From: Marixanthomonas ophiurae
GTDB taxonomy: Bacteria; Bacteroidota; Bacteroidia; Flavobacteriales; Flavobacteriaceae
NCBI RefSeq assembly: GCF_003413745.1
Contig: NZ_QVID01000002.1
Span: 434,001 to 498,000, forward strand
Direction: 5' to 3'
DNA: 64,000 nt
Under the pieces are notes generated by a model. The model was given only the letters and a program-made list of their open reading frames with translations. It made no database searches and was not told the DNA's origin. Within the stretch, counting starts at the first letter, position 1. Every line of letters starts with the position of its first letter. A program made the position numbers and the translations under genes. Shown here one piece after another: positions 43,454 through 52,410 of the stretch.

Positions 43454-43489
43454 TTAAATTTTCAGCAACTAATAGGAAATAATAAAACA

Positions 43490-44290
43490 ATGAAAGCACA
43501 CGAAATAGACTATACCATTTACGGCGAAGAAATGCAGTATGTGGAAATTGAACTAGATCCCAACGAAGGCGTTGTTGCCGAAGCAGGAAGCTTTATGATG
43601 ATGGACAACGGAATTAAAATGGAAACTATTTTTGGCGACGGGTCTAAAAATGATAAAGGATTATTAGGGAAAGTTTTTGGAGCCGGTAAACGATTGTTAA
43701 CAGGTGAGAGTTTATTTATGACGGCTTTTTACAATACCGTTTCCGGAAAAAAACGAGTGAGTTTTGCTTCTCCGTATCCTGGGAAAATAATTGCTATTGA
43801 TCTTGAAAAATTCAACGGAAAATTTATTTGCCAAAAAGATGCTTTTCTCTGTGCGGCAAAAGGGGTTTCTATCGGAATTGAATTTTCCAAGAAATTGGGT
43901 CGTGGTTTTTTTGGTGGTGAAGGCTTTATTATGCAAAAACTCGAAGGTTTTGGAAAAGCCTTTGTTCACGCTGGCGGGACAACAGCTGTAAAAGAACTTG
44001 CTCCCGGTGAAAAGCTAAAAGTAGATACGGGTTGCATTATTGGTTTTGATCAAACGGTAGATTACGATATTGAATTTGTAGGCGGGATAAAAAATACCAT
44101 CTTTGGCGGGGAGGGACTATTTTTTGCAACCTTAACAGGCCCTGGAACCGTCTATATACAATCCTTACCTTTTAGCCGTTTGGCAGGCCGAGTTTGGTCA
44201 GCTGCTCCAAAAGGGGGTGGAAAAGATAAAGGCGAAGGCAGTGTACTTGGGGGATTAGGAAACTTACTAGATGGTGATAACCGATTTTAA
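43490..44290 (+). CDS. AIM24/TIGR00266 family protein
   Basis: 266 residues with [79 protein letters not shown], all typical of this beta-helix-like family related to mitochondrial AIM24. The Gly-rich loop [19 protein letters not shown] closes it. Function unknown in bacteria. Monocistronic by spacing, with a gap of 180 bases before. Confidence 0.88.
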   Translation: MKAHEIDYTIYGEEMQYVEIELDPNEGVVAEAGSFMMMDNGIKMETIFGDGSKNDKGLLGKVFGAGKRLLTGESLFMTAFYNTVSGKKRVSFASPYPGKIIAIDLEKFNGKFICQKDAFLCAAKGVSIGIEFSKKLGRGFFGGEGFIMQKLEGFGKAFVHAGGTTAVKELAPGEKLKVDTGCIIGFDQTVDYDIEFVGGIKNTIFGGEGLFFATLTGPGTVYIQSLPFSRLAGRVWSAAPKGGGKDKGEGSVLGGLGNLLDGDNRF

Positions 44291-44415
44291 CATCTTTTAG
44301 TTATCAACAAAAGGAATAAAATTGAAATATTTTTGTTATATTTAAACAACTAACCAAATAAAACTTTTGCTTATAGATACACTTCTACTTAACCTATTTT
44401 AAATTTAGTTTAACG

Positions 44416-44613
44416 ATGGCTAGAGCAATGTTTGATTACACCAAAGCGGTGCTTGCAAAAGTGAGTTTTGATGCGAATTTGTTCTGTAAAGAGTTGAAAA
44501 AGGCGATGGATAGGCTTCTTCCTTACGAAATTGAGGAATTGAAAGCCTGGGTAGATGCTCTTATTAAACAGAACCCCCAATTAAATCAATGTCTAATTTT
44601 ATTAAACCCATAA
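44416..44613 (+). CDS. Small conserved-looking protein (65 aa)
   Basis: Begins MARAMFDYTKAVLAKVSFDA, then a helical FCKELKKAMDRLLPYEIEEL and KAWVDALIKQNPQL. No membrane segment. A strong terminator lies 5 bases past the stop, so it is a complete small transcription unit, which argues that it is real. No function is known to me. Confidence 0.75.
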   Translation: MARAMFDYTKAVLAKVSFDANLFCKELKKAMDRLLPYEIEELKAWVDALIKQNPQLNQCLILLNP

Positions 44614-44617
44614 AAAT

Positions 44618-44653
44618 AAACGTCCAGTAATTTTCACTGGACGTTTGTTTTTT
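44618..44653 (+). terminator. Rho-independent terminator after the 65-aa gene
   Basis: AAACGTCCAGT (44618-44628) pairs with ACTGGACGTTT (44636-44646), then GTTTTTTTTT. It probably also ends the convergent oxyR transcript, since the other side reads ATTTTTATG. Confidence 0.88.
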
Positions 44654-45592
44654 TTACTTTTTCAAAGGGTCTATTATTTTAACGTCTTGAAAGGCTATTG
44701 CACCCCGTACAACTCCTGAAATAACATCATGTAAGACTTCTATTATTTGAAGTTTCAATTCGCTCTTACTGTAAATTAAGCTAACTTCTCTAGCGGGTGA
44801 AGGTTCATTAAAATAGCGAAGGTTCTCTTGTTGTTTTTCTGAAATATCTAAGGTATGTAAATAAGGAAGGAGGGTCATACCTAATCCTTCATTGGAAAGC
44901 TTAATTAGCGTTTCAAAGCTGCCACTTTCTAATTGAAACTTGTCATTACCACTAAGTTTTGAGGATTTACAGAGGTTTATTACTCCATCCCGAAAGCAAT
45001 GACCATCTTCCAATAAGAGAATATCGTCCAGTTCTAAATCGGTGCTATCTATTTTTTCTTTTTTTGATAGCCTATGATTAGAAGGGATATATCCTACAAA
45101 AGGCTCATAATATAATGCTCGTTCTTTTATTCGTTCTATATGTAAAGGGGTTGCAGCAATTGCGGCATCTATGTGACCATCTTGAAGTTTTGCAATAATT
45201 TCAGGAGTCGTAAGTTCTTCAATTTTAAGTTGAACTTTAGGGTACTTACTAGTAAATGCTTTTAAAAACATAGGCAGTAGCGTAGGTGTGATGGTAGGGA
45301 TGATACCTAACTTAAACTCACCTCCAATAAATCCTTTTTCTTGATCTACTACGTCTTGCATACGTTCAGACTCATTAACAATATTACGAGCTTGAGTAAC
45401 AATTTTTTGACCCACAGCTGTCAATTCAATAGGTTTTTTGCTACGATCAAAAATTAGAATGTCAAGCTCTTCTTCCAGCTTTTGTATTTGCATGCTCAAA
45501 GTAGGCTGGGTAACAAACGTTTTCTGTGCTGCTTTCGTAAAATTTTGGTGTTCAGCAACCGCAAGAACATATTTTAGTTGGGTAATGGTCAT
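44654..45592 (-). CDS. oxyR: Hydrogen-peroxide-responsive LysR-family regulator OxyR
   Basis: 312 residues. N-terminal LysR HTH: QLKYVLAVAEHQNFTKAAQK, QPTLSMQIQKLEEELDILIF. The ligand-sensing domain has Cys199 and Cys208 in LEDGHCFRDGVINLC, the same numbers and spacing as the redox pair of E. coli OxyR. It should activate peroxide genes on disulfide formation. Likely targets in this window are the peroxiredoxin operon (16.9 kb) and tpx (15.5 kb). The TATCTTTG box upstream fits. Confidence 0.93.
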   Translation of the reverse strand: MTITQLKYVLAVAEHQNFTKAAQKTFVTQPTLSMQIQKLEEELDILIFDRSKKPIELTAVGQKIVTQARNIVNESERMQDVVDQEKGFIGGEFKLGIIPTITPTLLPMFLKAFTSKYPKVQLKIEELTTPEIIAKLQDGHIDAAIAATPLHIERIKERALYYEPFVGYIPSNHRLSKKEKIDSTDLELDDILLLEDGHCFRDGVINLCKSSKLSGNDKFQLESGSFETLIKLSNEGLGMTLLPYLHTLDISEKQQENLRYFNEPSPAREVSLIYSKSELKLQIIEVLHDVISGVVRGAIAFQDVKIIDPLKK

Positions 45593-45609
45593 AGCTTGTA
45601 TCTTTATTG

Positions 45610-45617
45610 CAAAGATA
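45610..45617 (-). promoter_or_regulatory. -7 box (TATCTTTG) before oxyR
   Basis: Exact TAnnTTTG match on the minus strand, 17 bases upstream of the oxyR ATG. No TTG at the -33 position. Confidence 0.45.
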
Positions 45618-45673
45618 CGATGTTATTGATAAAATCTATTAAAATTTTATTTTTTATGTTTTTTCTTATACAA

Positions 45674-45706
45674 AAAGCGCAATGAAGTTATTTATCATTG
45701 CGCTTT
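45674..45706 (-). terminator. Rho-independent terminator of the second DUF2141 gene
   Basis: AAAGCGCAATGA (45674-45685) pairs with TCATTGCGCTTT (45695-45706). On the minus strand the stem is followed by a T run (TTG). It separates the DUF2141 gene from oxyR. Confidence 0.82.
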
Positions 45707-45731
45707 AGTGGATTTTTTAATAATACGAATG

Positions 45732-46160
45732 TTACATTCTAACCTCAAGCTTAACAGGTTCGTTCGTCACTTCAAACTTGGTATCGCTCCATAGTGGAGG
45801 TCCCATGCTCATTACGTTATTGCTAGCTCCATATGGTTCAGTTGGCATACCATTGGATTCAAAATCCATTTGTTTGTTTCCATTTTTGTCGTGAAACAAT
45901 AAGATGGCGTAAGTTCCAGGTTGTATATCTTCAAAGGTTACGGTTGCTTTTCCATCCTTGATTTCGCCTTCTAACCCCACGAGCGGTTTTTTCATAAAAG
46001 AAGTTTCGTCATAGAGTCCAAATACAACATTCCCTTCCTCGCTTTGAACAGGGACGGTTACGGTAATGGATTTAGTTTCTGAAGTTGTTTCTACTTCCGT
46101 TTGAGCATTTAAAAATAAAGAAGTGAAAGCTAAGCTTAATGTTACAATGATCGTTTTCAT
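45732..46160 (-). CDS. DUF2141 secreted protein (second copy)
   Basis: 142 residues with a signal peptide (ending LFLNAQ) and the DUF2141 domain: ITVTVPVQSEEGNVVFGLYD, FEDIQPGTYAILLFHDKNGN, GMPTEPYGASNNV, MGPPLWSDTKFEV. The MPTE-YG-SNN-GPP-W-D-KFE pattern is shared with the gene at 39094, so the two are paralogues. Function unknown, periplasmic or surface. Its own terminator follows. Confidence 0.88.
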   Translation of the reverse strand: MKTIIVTLSLAFTSLFLNAQTEVETTSETKSITVTVPVQSEEGNVVFGLYDETSFMKKPLVGLEGEIKDGKATVTFEDIQPGTYAILLFHDKNGNKQMDFESNGMPTEPYGASNNVMSMGPPLWSDTKFEVTNEPVKLEVRM

Positions 46161-46265
46161 AATACAGTATTTAGGTGGTTATTGTTTTCTTACTACAAAG
46201 ATGGTAGGTTTTCTTGTTTCAGAATAAAGTAATCTACCCAACTGTATAATGTAGTGACTGAATTG

Positions 46266-47597
46266 TTACAAAAGCCCTTTTGCCTTAATTTCCAAATACT
46301 TATTGATGGTGTTAACCGTTAAATCTTCGGGTGCAGTTAGCACGGTTTGTATGCCGCGTTGTTGTAATTCACGTACCATCAACTTCTTGTCATATTGAAA
46401 TTGTTGTGCTATAGTTTGGTCTATAATCTCGGGGATGGTTTCAGCATCTGTATCACTCAACGATTTCAGTTCGGTATTTTCAAAAAAGATGACTACCAGC
46501 ACATGCTTTTTTGCAATGGCCTGCAAATAGGGAAGCTGCCGTTTTAAAGATGAAATATACTCAAAATTGGTGTATAACAACAACAAACTACGCTGCGTAA
46601 TTTTTCTCCGTACCAAGGCTTGTAAAATCCCAAAATCGGAATCTTTAAAATTGGTATCTACATTATAGAGCGTTTCCAGAAGGGTGTTTAAATATGTTTT
46701 CTTGGCATTTGCAGGTAAAAAGGCACCTAATTTATTCGAAAAATCGGCCATACCCACTTTATCACCTTTTTTTAATGCGATATTACTGAAAGCCAATGAG
46801 CTGTTTATGGCATAATCAAGTAGTTTCAATTCGTTAAACGGCATTTTCATTACCCGGCTGGTATCAATAATGGAATAGATCGGTTGCATTTTTTCGTCTT
46901 GATACTGATTCACCATTAAATGCCCATGTTTTGCAGTCGCTTTCCAGTTTACAGTACGCACATCATCACCTATCACGTATTCTTTTATTTGTTCAAACTC
47001 CATGGTGTGACCAATACGGCGTATTTTCTTTAATCCAATTTGCCGTAAGCGGTTATCAATGGCTAGAAAGTCATATTTCTTCATCTGAATAAATGATGGA
47101 TATACTTTCACCATTTGTTCATTATTAAAGGTATAACGGCGTCTTATGAGCCCGATGACCGAAGTTGCATAGCAATTTAAATTTCCAAAGCGGTATTCGC
47201 CACGTTCTACTGGACGCACTTGGTATTGTAAGGTATTTCTGTTTTTTCCGGACAGTGTAGTTTTTCTGAAAAAATCTCGTTTTTGAAACTGAATAGGCAA
47301 TTCATCTACCAGAGCAACTTCAACAGTGAATGTATAGTCGTTTTTAAGCTGAACTTGCACATCATTCACATCGCTATTTGAAAACTTATCGGGCAAAATT
47401 CGTTCCCCTTTCAATCCTTTTTTGCTGTAAAGCATGCTGATTTCAAACAAGATGAAGACTAAAAAGACCAAAACTAAAATCCAAATGACACCATACAGTT
47501 CCGTAAACCAATACGATACCAAAAACAGCATCGAAAGGCTTGCCAGCACGTAAAAAAAACGTGGTGTGAGGTACAAGGATTTTATAAACTTGATCAC
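46266..47597 (-). CDS. DUF58 domain protein
   Basis: 443 residues. Two membrane segments (about 15-50), then DUF58 with QIKEYVIGDDVRTVNWKATA, SIIDTSRVMKM (MIDAS-like D-T-S) and a C-terminal von Willebrand-like fold. DUF58 proteins pair with MoxR ATPases in chaperone-like or complex-maturation systems. It starts 2 bases after the MoxR stop. Confidence 0.9.
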   Translation of the reverse strand: MIKFIKSLYLTPRFFYVLASLSMLFLVSYWFTELYGVIWILVLVFLVFILFEISMLYSKKGLKGERILPDKFSNSDVNDVQVQLKNDYTFTVEVALVDELPIQFQKRDFFRKTTLSGKNRNTLQYQVRPVERGEYRFGNLNCYATSVIGLIRRRYTFNNEQMVKVYPSFIQMKKYDFLAIDNRLRQIGLKKIRRIGHTMEFEQIKEYVIGDDVRTVNWKATAKHGHLMVNQYQDEKMQPIYSIIDTSRVMKMPFNELKLLDYAINSSLAFSNIALKKGDKVGMADFSNKLGAFLPANAKKTYLNTLLETLYNVDTNFKDSDFGILQALVRRKITQRSLLLLYTNFEYISSLKRQLPYLQAIAKKHVLVVIFFENTELKSLSDTDAETIPEIIDQTIAQQFQYDKKLMVRELQQRGIQTVLTAPEDLTVNTINKYLEIKAKGLL

Positions 47598-47598
47598 T

Positions 47599-48597
47599 TT
47601 ATCTAGGTATTTCTATAGATTGGGCAATCATATCGATCACGGTTTCAGGTGTCATGCCTTCCATTTCACGTTCTGGCGAAACGATAACTCTATGGCGAAG
47701 CACTGGTGCCAAAGCTCGTTTTGCATCTTCTGGGGTAACAAAATCACGCCCATTGATGGCTGCAAATGCTTTGGAAGCATTCATAATGGCCAACGAAGCC
47801 CGAGGCGAACCGCCCAGATACAAATGTGGATGGTTTCGAGTTTTATCGACAATTTGTGCGATGTAGGTGAAAATTTTATCTTCAATTAAAATATCTTGCA
47901 CCTGACTTCTAAAGGTTTTTAAAGCTTCTGGTGTTAACACGCCTTCTATTTGATCTTGGGGTACAGCTAGCTTTCGGTCGTGATGCGTTTTTAAAATAGT
48001 TACTTCATCTTCAAGGTTTGGGTAGCCCACCTTTATCTTAAACAAAAAACGATCCAGCTGGGCTTCGGGTAGGGCATAGGTTCCTTCTTGTTCTATAGGG
48101 TTTTGGGTGGCGAGCACCATAAATGGATAATCCATAATGTATCGCGTGCCGTCCATTGTTATTTGACGTTCTTCCATTACTTCAAATAGTGCCGCTTGGG
48201 TTTTAGCTGGCGCACGGTTTATCTCGTCAATTAACACGATGTTTGAAAAAACGGGGCCTTTTTTAAATTCAAATTCTGAAGATTTCATATTTAAAACCGA
48301 AGTACCCAAGACATCACTTGGCATTAGATCTGGTGTAAACTGAATACGGTTAAAATCAGTTTTCAAAGTTTTGGCGAACAATTTTGCGGTGATGGTTTTG
48401 GCAATTCCGGGAACACCTTCTATAAGTACGTGGCCGTTTGCCAATAGGCTTACAATAAGCAATTCCACAAAATCCTGCTGACCAATTATAATTTTACCAA
48501 GTTGTTTCTTTATACTTTCAACGGCTTGTTGCAATTCCTGCAACGGAATTCTATTATTAAAATGAAGTTCGTCGTTATTATTTTCAGGGTTTTCCAT
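47599..48597 (-). CDS. MoxR-family AAA+ ATPase
   Basis: 332 residues. Walker A GVPGIAKTITAKLFA, Walker B IVLIDEINRAPAKTQAALFE, sensor MVLATQNPIEQEGTYALPEA and DRFLFKIKVGYP, sensor-2-like GGSPRASLAIMNASKAF. MoxR ATPases act as chaperones with DUF58/VWA proteins. Overlaps the DUF4350 gene by 14 bases and abuts DUF58 by 1 base. Confidence 0.94.
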   Translation of the reverse strand: MENPENNNDELHFNNRIPLQELQQAVESIKKQLGKIIIGQQDFVELLIVSLLANGHVLIEGVPGIAKTITAKLFAKTLKTDFNRIQFTPDLMPSDVLGTSVLNMKSSEFEFKKGPVFSNIVLIDEINRAPAKTQAALFEVMEERQITMDGTRYIMDYPFMVLATQNPIEQEGTYALPEAQLDRFLFKIKVGYPNLEDEVTILKTHHDRKLAVPQDQIEGVLTPEALKTFRSQVQDILIEDKIFTYIAQIVDKTRNHPHLYLGGSPRASLAIMNASKAFAAINGRDFVTPEDAKRALAPVLRHRVIVSPEREMEGMTPETVIDMIAQSIEIPR

Positions 48598-49801
48598 TTG
48601 CTTTGGTTTTAAATACTTGTATGTCGTTGTATAGTTTTTGTAGCTCTTCTTTACTGGTGTCGTGCTGGTTGTTCACTTTATCGATAAAAGTAAATAGTTT
48701 TTTGGTGTCCTCAACGGTATTGCCCGTTTTACCGGCAACAGCAGTAAAAAAGCGACTGTTTTGTTGTTCGGTTGGTGTTCTTAGCTGAATACGGATGTAT
48801 TCAAAAAAGAGAGCAACTTGTTTTTTTGCCACACTGTGATAGTCCTTTTTGTCCAAGTACATTCCCGAAATGGTCCGAGTATATTCGTAAGTTCTATTTT
48901 TGGGCGGTTGAACAATTGCAATGCTACGCTGTTTGCGTTTGCCTTCAAAAAGAACAAACAGCAAAACTCCAATAAGCAGCATATAATAGGCCCATTTTAG
49001 GTATTTATTACCTAATAAGATATGCAGAGGTGAAACGTTAACATGCTTTCCAGTTTTATACTGTTTGTCCCAAAATAGTTGTTGGTCGTTAGGAAGATAA
49101 GACAGCGCGCTTTTTGTGTAGTCTGCGTGATTTTTAGTTAAGAGAAAATAGTTAGAGAATGTTTCCGGTTGCAAATGCAGGTAAAAAGAACCTTTGCCAA
49201 CTGGGGCTTTTATAAAATTAGGCAGCGAATCCTGTATATTTTTTTGATCATTAAATACTTCAGAAAAACCTAGAACGGTTTGATTTAGCGTATCAATTTT
49301 ACTGAAGGTTTTTATAGCAAAATTCCGTTTAATGTGATACGGTTTTTGAGCTGCTAAATTTTTGTGGGTTAAATTTAAAAGCGGCTCAGACTTGATATTG
49401 CTTTTCAAATAATTTATCTGAGTTTTTACTTGTAAAGTATCCAAAAGGGTACTACCCATCGAATTGGCACTGATAAAAACAGTGTTTCCTTTTTCGGCCC
49501 ATTGGTAAAGTTTATCCAGCTCGGCCTCGTCAAAACCAATGGAATTGTTTATAAATAGGTAGGTGCCTTCTAAGGTAGTGTCCTGTAAAACTTCGTATGG
49601 TGGACGGTCTATTTCGGTTAAGTTTTCGTTGAAGTTTTTCTCTAATATATCATACAACACAACCGTTCCTAGTGGAATTTCGTCTTGGTTATTATAACTA
49701 GGAAACCAACTTACCGGCGGCGGTTTGGTAGCCTCCATATATACCATTCCGGCCAGCAACAGCAGGAAAACACCCAAAAATATTTTTTGCAGCTTAGTCA
49801 T
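48584..49801 (-). CDS. DUF4350 domain protein
   Basis: 405 residues. One N-terminal membrane segment, a DUF4350 part (SYNNQDEIPLGTVVLYDILE, GTYLFINNSIGFDEAELDKL), and a second span near residue 275 (YYMLLIGVLLFVLFEGKRKQ) before a cytoplasmic tail. Common member of the MoxR/DUF58/DUF4129 gene group. Exact function unknown. Overlaps DUF4129 by 8 bases. Confidence 0.85.
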   Translation of the reverse strand: MTKLQKIFLGVFLLLLAGMVYMEATKPPPVSWFPSYNNQDEIPLGTVVLYDILEKNFNENLTEIDRPPYEVLQDTTLEGTYLFINNSIGFDEAELDKLYQWAEKGNTVFISANSMGSTLLDTLQVKTQINYLKSNIKSEPLLNLTHKNLAAQKPYHIKRNFAIKTFSKIDTLNQTVLGFSEVFNDQKNIQDSLPNFIKAPVGKGSFYLHLQPETFSNYFLLTKNHADYTKSALSYLPNDQQLFWDKQYKTGKHVNVSPLHILLGNKYLKWAYYMLLIGVLLFVLFEGKRKQRSIAIVQPPKNRTYEYTRTISGMYLDKKDYHSVAKKQVALFFEYIRIQLRTPTEQQNSRFFTAVAGKTGNTVEDTKKLFTFIDKVNNQHDTSKEELQKLYNDIQVFKTKANGKP

Positions 49802-50552
49802 GGAGGTTTGGTATTTGTTGTTCCAGTTCCTGGAAGGTTCGCTGGGCCTTTCGGTAATCAGTCTCAGTCACTGTAAAGTTTCCATACCAAATATAATCGT
49901 AGAGGTTGGTTGTTTTTTTAAACGGTAGGATAACTGTATCTGAAGTTATTTCAGCAATATAATCGGTATTGGTTTTATCGAATTCATAGTCTATTAATTC
50001 AGCATCGGTCAATTTTTTCAAAATCAATAAATAATAATAACGCACTGCCAAGCGGTAATTCTTGTTCTGCAATGCTTTTTCAATAAGCTCCCGAATGTTT
50101 TTAGAACGAATGATTTCTTCTTCTTCGGAAAAAAATACGTCGGGCTTTTCTTTACTTTTTAAGAAACTGGCACCTGGATTCAATTTAAAAAATAGCCAAA
50201 CAATAAACGCTACGATCCCTCCAATAATGAGATACGGAAGCACTTTCAGTAAAAAAGCAAAGAATCCATTGTATTGCAGGTCACCTAAAAGCCAATTCCA
50301 AAAGCTGCTCCAAAGGTTGCCCAACCAGTTTTTAAATTGCTGCCACCAATTTTCTTCGGCGTTGTTTTCAGAATAATCAAAAGCGGGATCGCTTTTATAT
50401 TTTTCGATGGTTTCTTCATCAACTTGTAGTGGGGAAATACGACTATCGGTATCATAGCGTACAGTTTCATGTTCTTCCACAGTTGTACTGTCCTGCGGAA
50501 TTCCTTCAGCAAAACAAAAAAGAAAGAAGAATATAAAAACAAGTTTATGCAT
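49794..50552 (-). CDS. DUF4129 domain protein
   Basis: 252 residues, start at ATG 50552 (signal-like MHKLVFIFFFLFCFAEG). A longer frame starts at 50618 but lies inside the upstream gene. A membrane segment follows at about 105-125 (FLLKVLPYLIIGGIVAFIVW), then the DUF4129 C-terminal region (NYRLAVRYYYLLILKKLTDA). DUF4129 often ends MoxR/transglutaminase operons. The start overlaps the upstream stop by 8 bases. Confidence 0.85.
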   Translation of the reverse strand: MHKLVFIFFFLFCFAEGIPQDSTTVEEHETVRYDTDSRISPLQVDEETIEKYKSDPAFDYSENNAEENWWQQFKNWLGNLWSSFWNWLLGDLQYNGFFAFLLKVLPYLIIGGIVAFIVWLFFKLNPGASFLKSKEKPDVFFSEEEEIIRSKNIRELIEKALQNKNYRLAVRYYYLLILKKLTDAELIDYEFDKTNTDYIAEITSDTVILPFKKTTNLYDYIWYGNFTVTETDYRKAQRTFQELEQQIPNLHD

Positions 50553-51426
50553 TAAAATCGTCGCGTTTACCAAGTGTTTCAATGGTTTCCATAGTTCCAG
50601 TAAAGTTTTTGCGTTCATTCAAATTAAAATAAACCAAAGCGGTACTGATGATAATTAAAGCATATAACAGATATTGACCAATCATTCCTAAAACGTTGAG
50701 GGCAACATACACCCAATCGAACATATCGGCTGGATTGGCAGTCGCTTCCTGGCTTACGGTAAAGATGTTGATAAACGAATAAATAATACCTGGCAGGCTA
50801 AAAATAATGGTGATAATATAATAAAGGATGAAAATCACGAGGTAGGTTGCAAACGTAATCCACCATTCGCCTTTAATAAGCTGAAAACTATAGCTAATGG
50901 AATCGGTTGTGTCTCGGTTTTCAAATACGTGAATGGCGTAGGTTGTGGACAATACTGTCCCAAAATAGATACCAGGAATCACACAAAACACAAAGCCAAT
51001 TCCGCTAATCAATCCAACCAAAAAGCTTATCCCTAATAAACTCCAAAAGTTTTGGCGAACACCAGCGGTTACTTCTTCTTTAATGGCGTTTCCATCATTT
51101 TTTATATAAGATTTTATGTATTGTAAAACCGTACCGTACATTAAGGCGTAAAAGGCTACTCCAGAAATAAGCATTAAAAAAAATGCAAGGATTACATTGG
51201 TTCCAAATACCTCAGTAGATCCCCCGACCGCCAGAATATCAAAACTGCCCATAGTTACTTGCATATAATAGATATAGGCGAGTAAAACGATAAGTAGGGC
51301 AGGGCCGGCTATTTTTAAAAGTAACCCCATTAGGGTTTTCCCTTCCAAACGGACAAATTTAAAAGTGTCGGTCAAAATACTACCCAGCTCGCGCTGTTTT
51401 TTAAAGTTCACGTAATCGTTGTTCAT
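50545..51426 (-). CDS. Multi-span membrane protein of the SpoIIM/MoxR cluster (293 aa)
   Basis: About six membrane segments: MGLLLKIAGPALLIVLLAYI, ILAFFLMLISGVAFYALM, SLLGISFLVGLISGIGFVFC, ITFATYLVIFILYYIITIIF, LLYALIIISTALVYFNL. No recognised domain. It overlaps SpoIIM by 26 bases and DUF4129 by 8 bases, so it belongs to this operon. Role unknown, probably part of a membrane complex. Confidence 0.78.
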   Translation of the reverse strand: MNNDYVNFKKQRELGSILTDTFKFVRLEGKTLMGLLLKIAGPALLIVLLAYIYYMQVTMGSFDILAVGGSTEVFGTNVILAFFLMLISGVAFYALMYGTVLQYIKSYIKNDGNAIKEEVTAGVRQNFWSLLGISFLVGLISGIGFVFCVIPGIYFGTVLSTTYAIHVFENRDTTDSISYSFQLIKGEWWITFATYLVIFILYYIITIIFSLPGIIYSFINIFTVSQEATANPADMFDWVYVALNVLGMIGQYLLYALIIISTALVYFNLNERKNFTGTMETIETLGKRDDFNA

Positions 51427-52375
51427 TTTTTCGTTTTAATTTAATGGGGTAAATAACGTAATAGAAAATAATGAGGCTTAACGACCCGCCAATGATTAAA
51501 ATGGCAAGCCAGTCGGGCATTTCGGTATGTCGGGTTACAAAGCCTTCCAAAAAGCCAGCAATGATAAAAAACGGAATGGTGCTTATCAAAATTTTCAACC
51601 CATCCTTGGCTCCTCTTACGAAGGATTGTAATCGGGTATAGGTTCCGGGGAACAGGATGCTATTGCCCATCACTAGCCCGGCACAAGCAGCAATGATAAT
51701 TACCGATATTTCAATGGTTCCGTGAATCCAGATGGTACGGGCCGATTCCCAAAGTAGTCCTTGATCGTAAAAAAAGTATTGAAAAGAGCCCAGCATAACG
51801 GCGTTGCGCATCACAATAAATAAGGTGCCAAGGCTTAAAAAAACACCAAGAGAAAAGGCAAAAAGTGCCACCCGAATATTATTGATAGTAATACCCAGAA
51901 ACATATCTGTGGATTCCATTTCTTTGTAAACGGCCATAGGGTCACCGTTTTCAATGTTTTCCAAGGTCATATTTACATATCCGTTGCCGAGGATAAGCCG
52001 TACAAAGTCTGAATCGGTTGCTGCAGAATACGCCCCGACAACCGCAAAAAGTGCAAAAGTTATAAAAGCGATTAATAACTGTTTGTGGTATTGTGCAAAA
52101 AAGAGCGGAAACTCTTTGGTGTAGAATGTAATAAAGCGTTTTCGCGACTCCCGTTTGGTTTTATATATTTTTTGATGCGCCAATACCGATAGGTTATTAA
52201 GATATTGTGCTGTATTGCTATTGGGGTAAAATGTTTGGGCGTAGCTAAGGTGATCGGTAACTTCTACATACAAAGCACTTAGCTCATCGGGATTAATTTG
52301 AATATTATTCCGAAGAACACTTTCAAATTTTAACCATTTGTCTTTATTTTGCTTTGCAAATGCGGCCTCGCGCAT
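51401..52375 (-). CDS. SpoIIM-family membrane protein
   Basis: 324 residues of the family named for sporulation stage II protein M. N-terminal cytoplasmic part (SALYVEVTDHLSYAQTFYPN, NNLSVLAHQKIYK), then about five spans with GVFLSLGTLFIVMRNAVMLG, HGTIEISVIIIAACAGLVMG, FFIIAGFLEGFVTR. In non-sporulating bacteria it is found with RDD and MoxR genes. First gene of the minus-strand operon, diverging from RDD by 35 bases. Confidence 0.9.
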   Translation of the reverse strand: MREAAFAKQNKDKWLKFESVLRNNIQINPDELSALYVEVTDHLSYAQTFYPNSNTAQYLNNLSVLAHQKIYKTKRESRKRFITFYTKEFPLFFAQYHKQLLIAFITFALFAVVGAYSAATDSDFVRLILGNGYVNMTLENIENGDPMAVYKEMESTDMFLGITINNIRVALFAFSLGVFLSLGTLFIVMRNAVMLGSFQYFFYDQGLLWESARTIWIHGTIEISVIIIAACAGLVMGNSILFPGTYTRLQSFVRGAKDGLKILISTIPFFIIAGFLEGFVTRHTEMPDWLAILIIGGSLSLIIFYYVIYPIKLKRKNEQRLREL

Positions 52376-52410
52376 GGGGTTGTGTATTTTCTTTCAAAGA
52401 AACAGTTTTC

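Noticed and set aside
43311-43489. Gap with TTAACACCGTTATGTAAC considered as an integron-like attC site
   Set aside because: Core does not fit GTTRRRY, no second copy and no integrase are seen. Only the palindrome is kept as a weak note.
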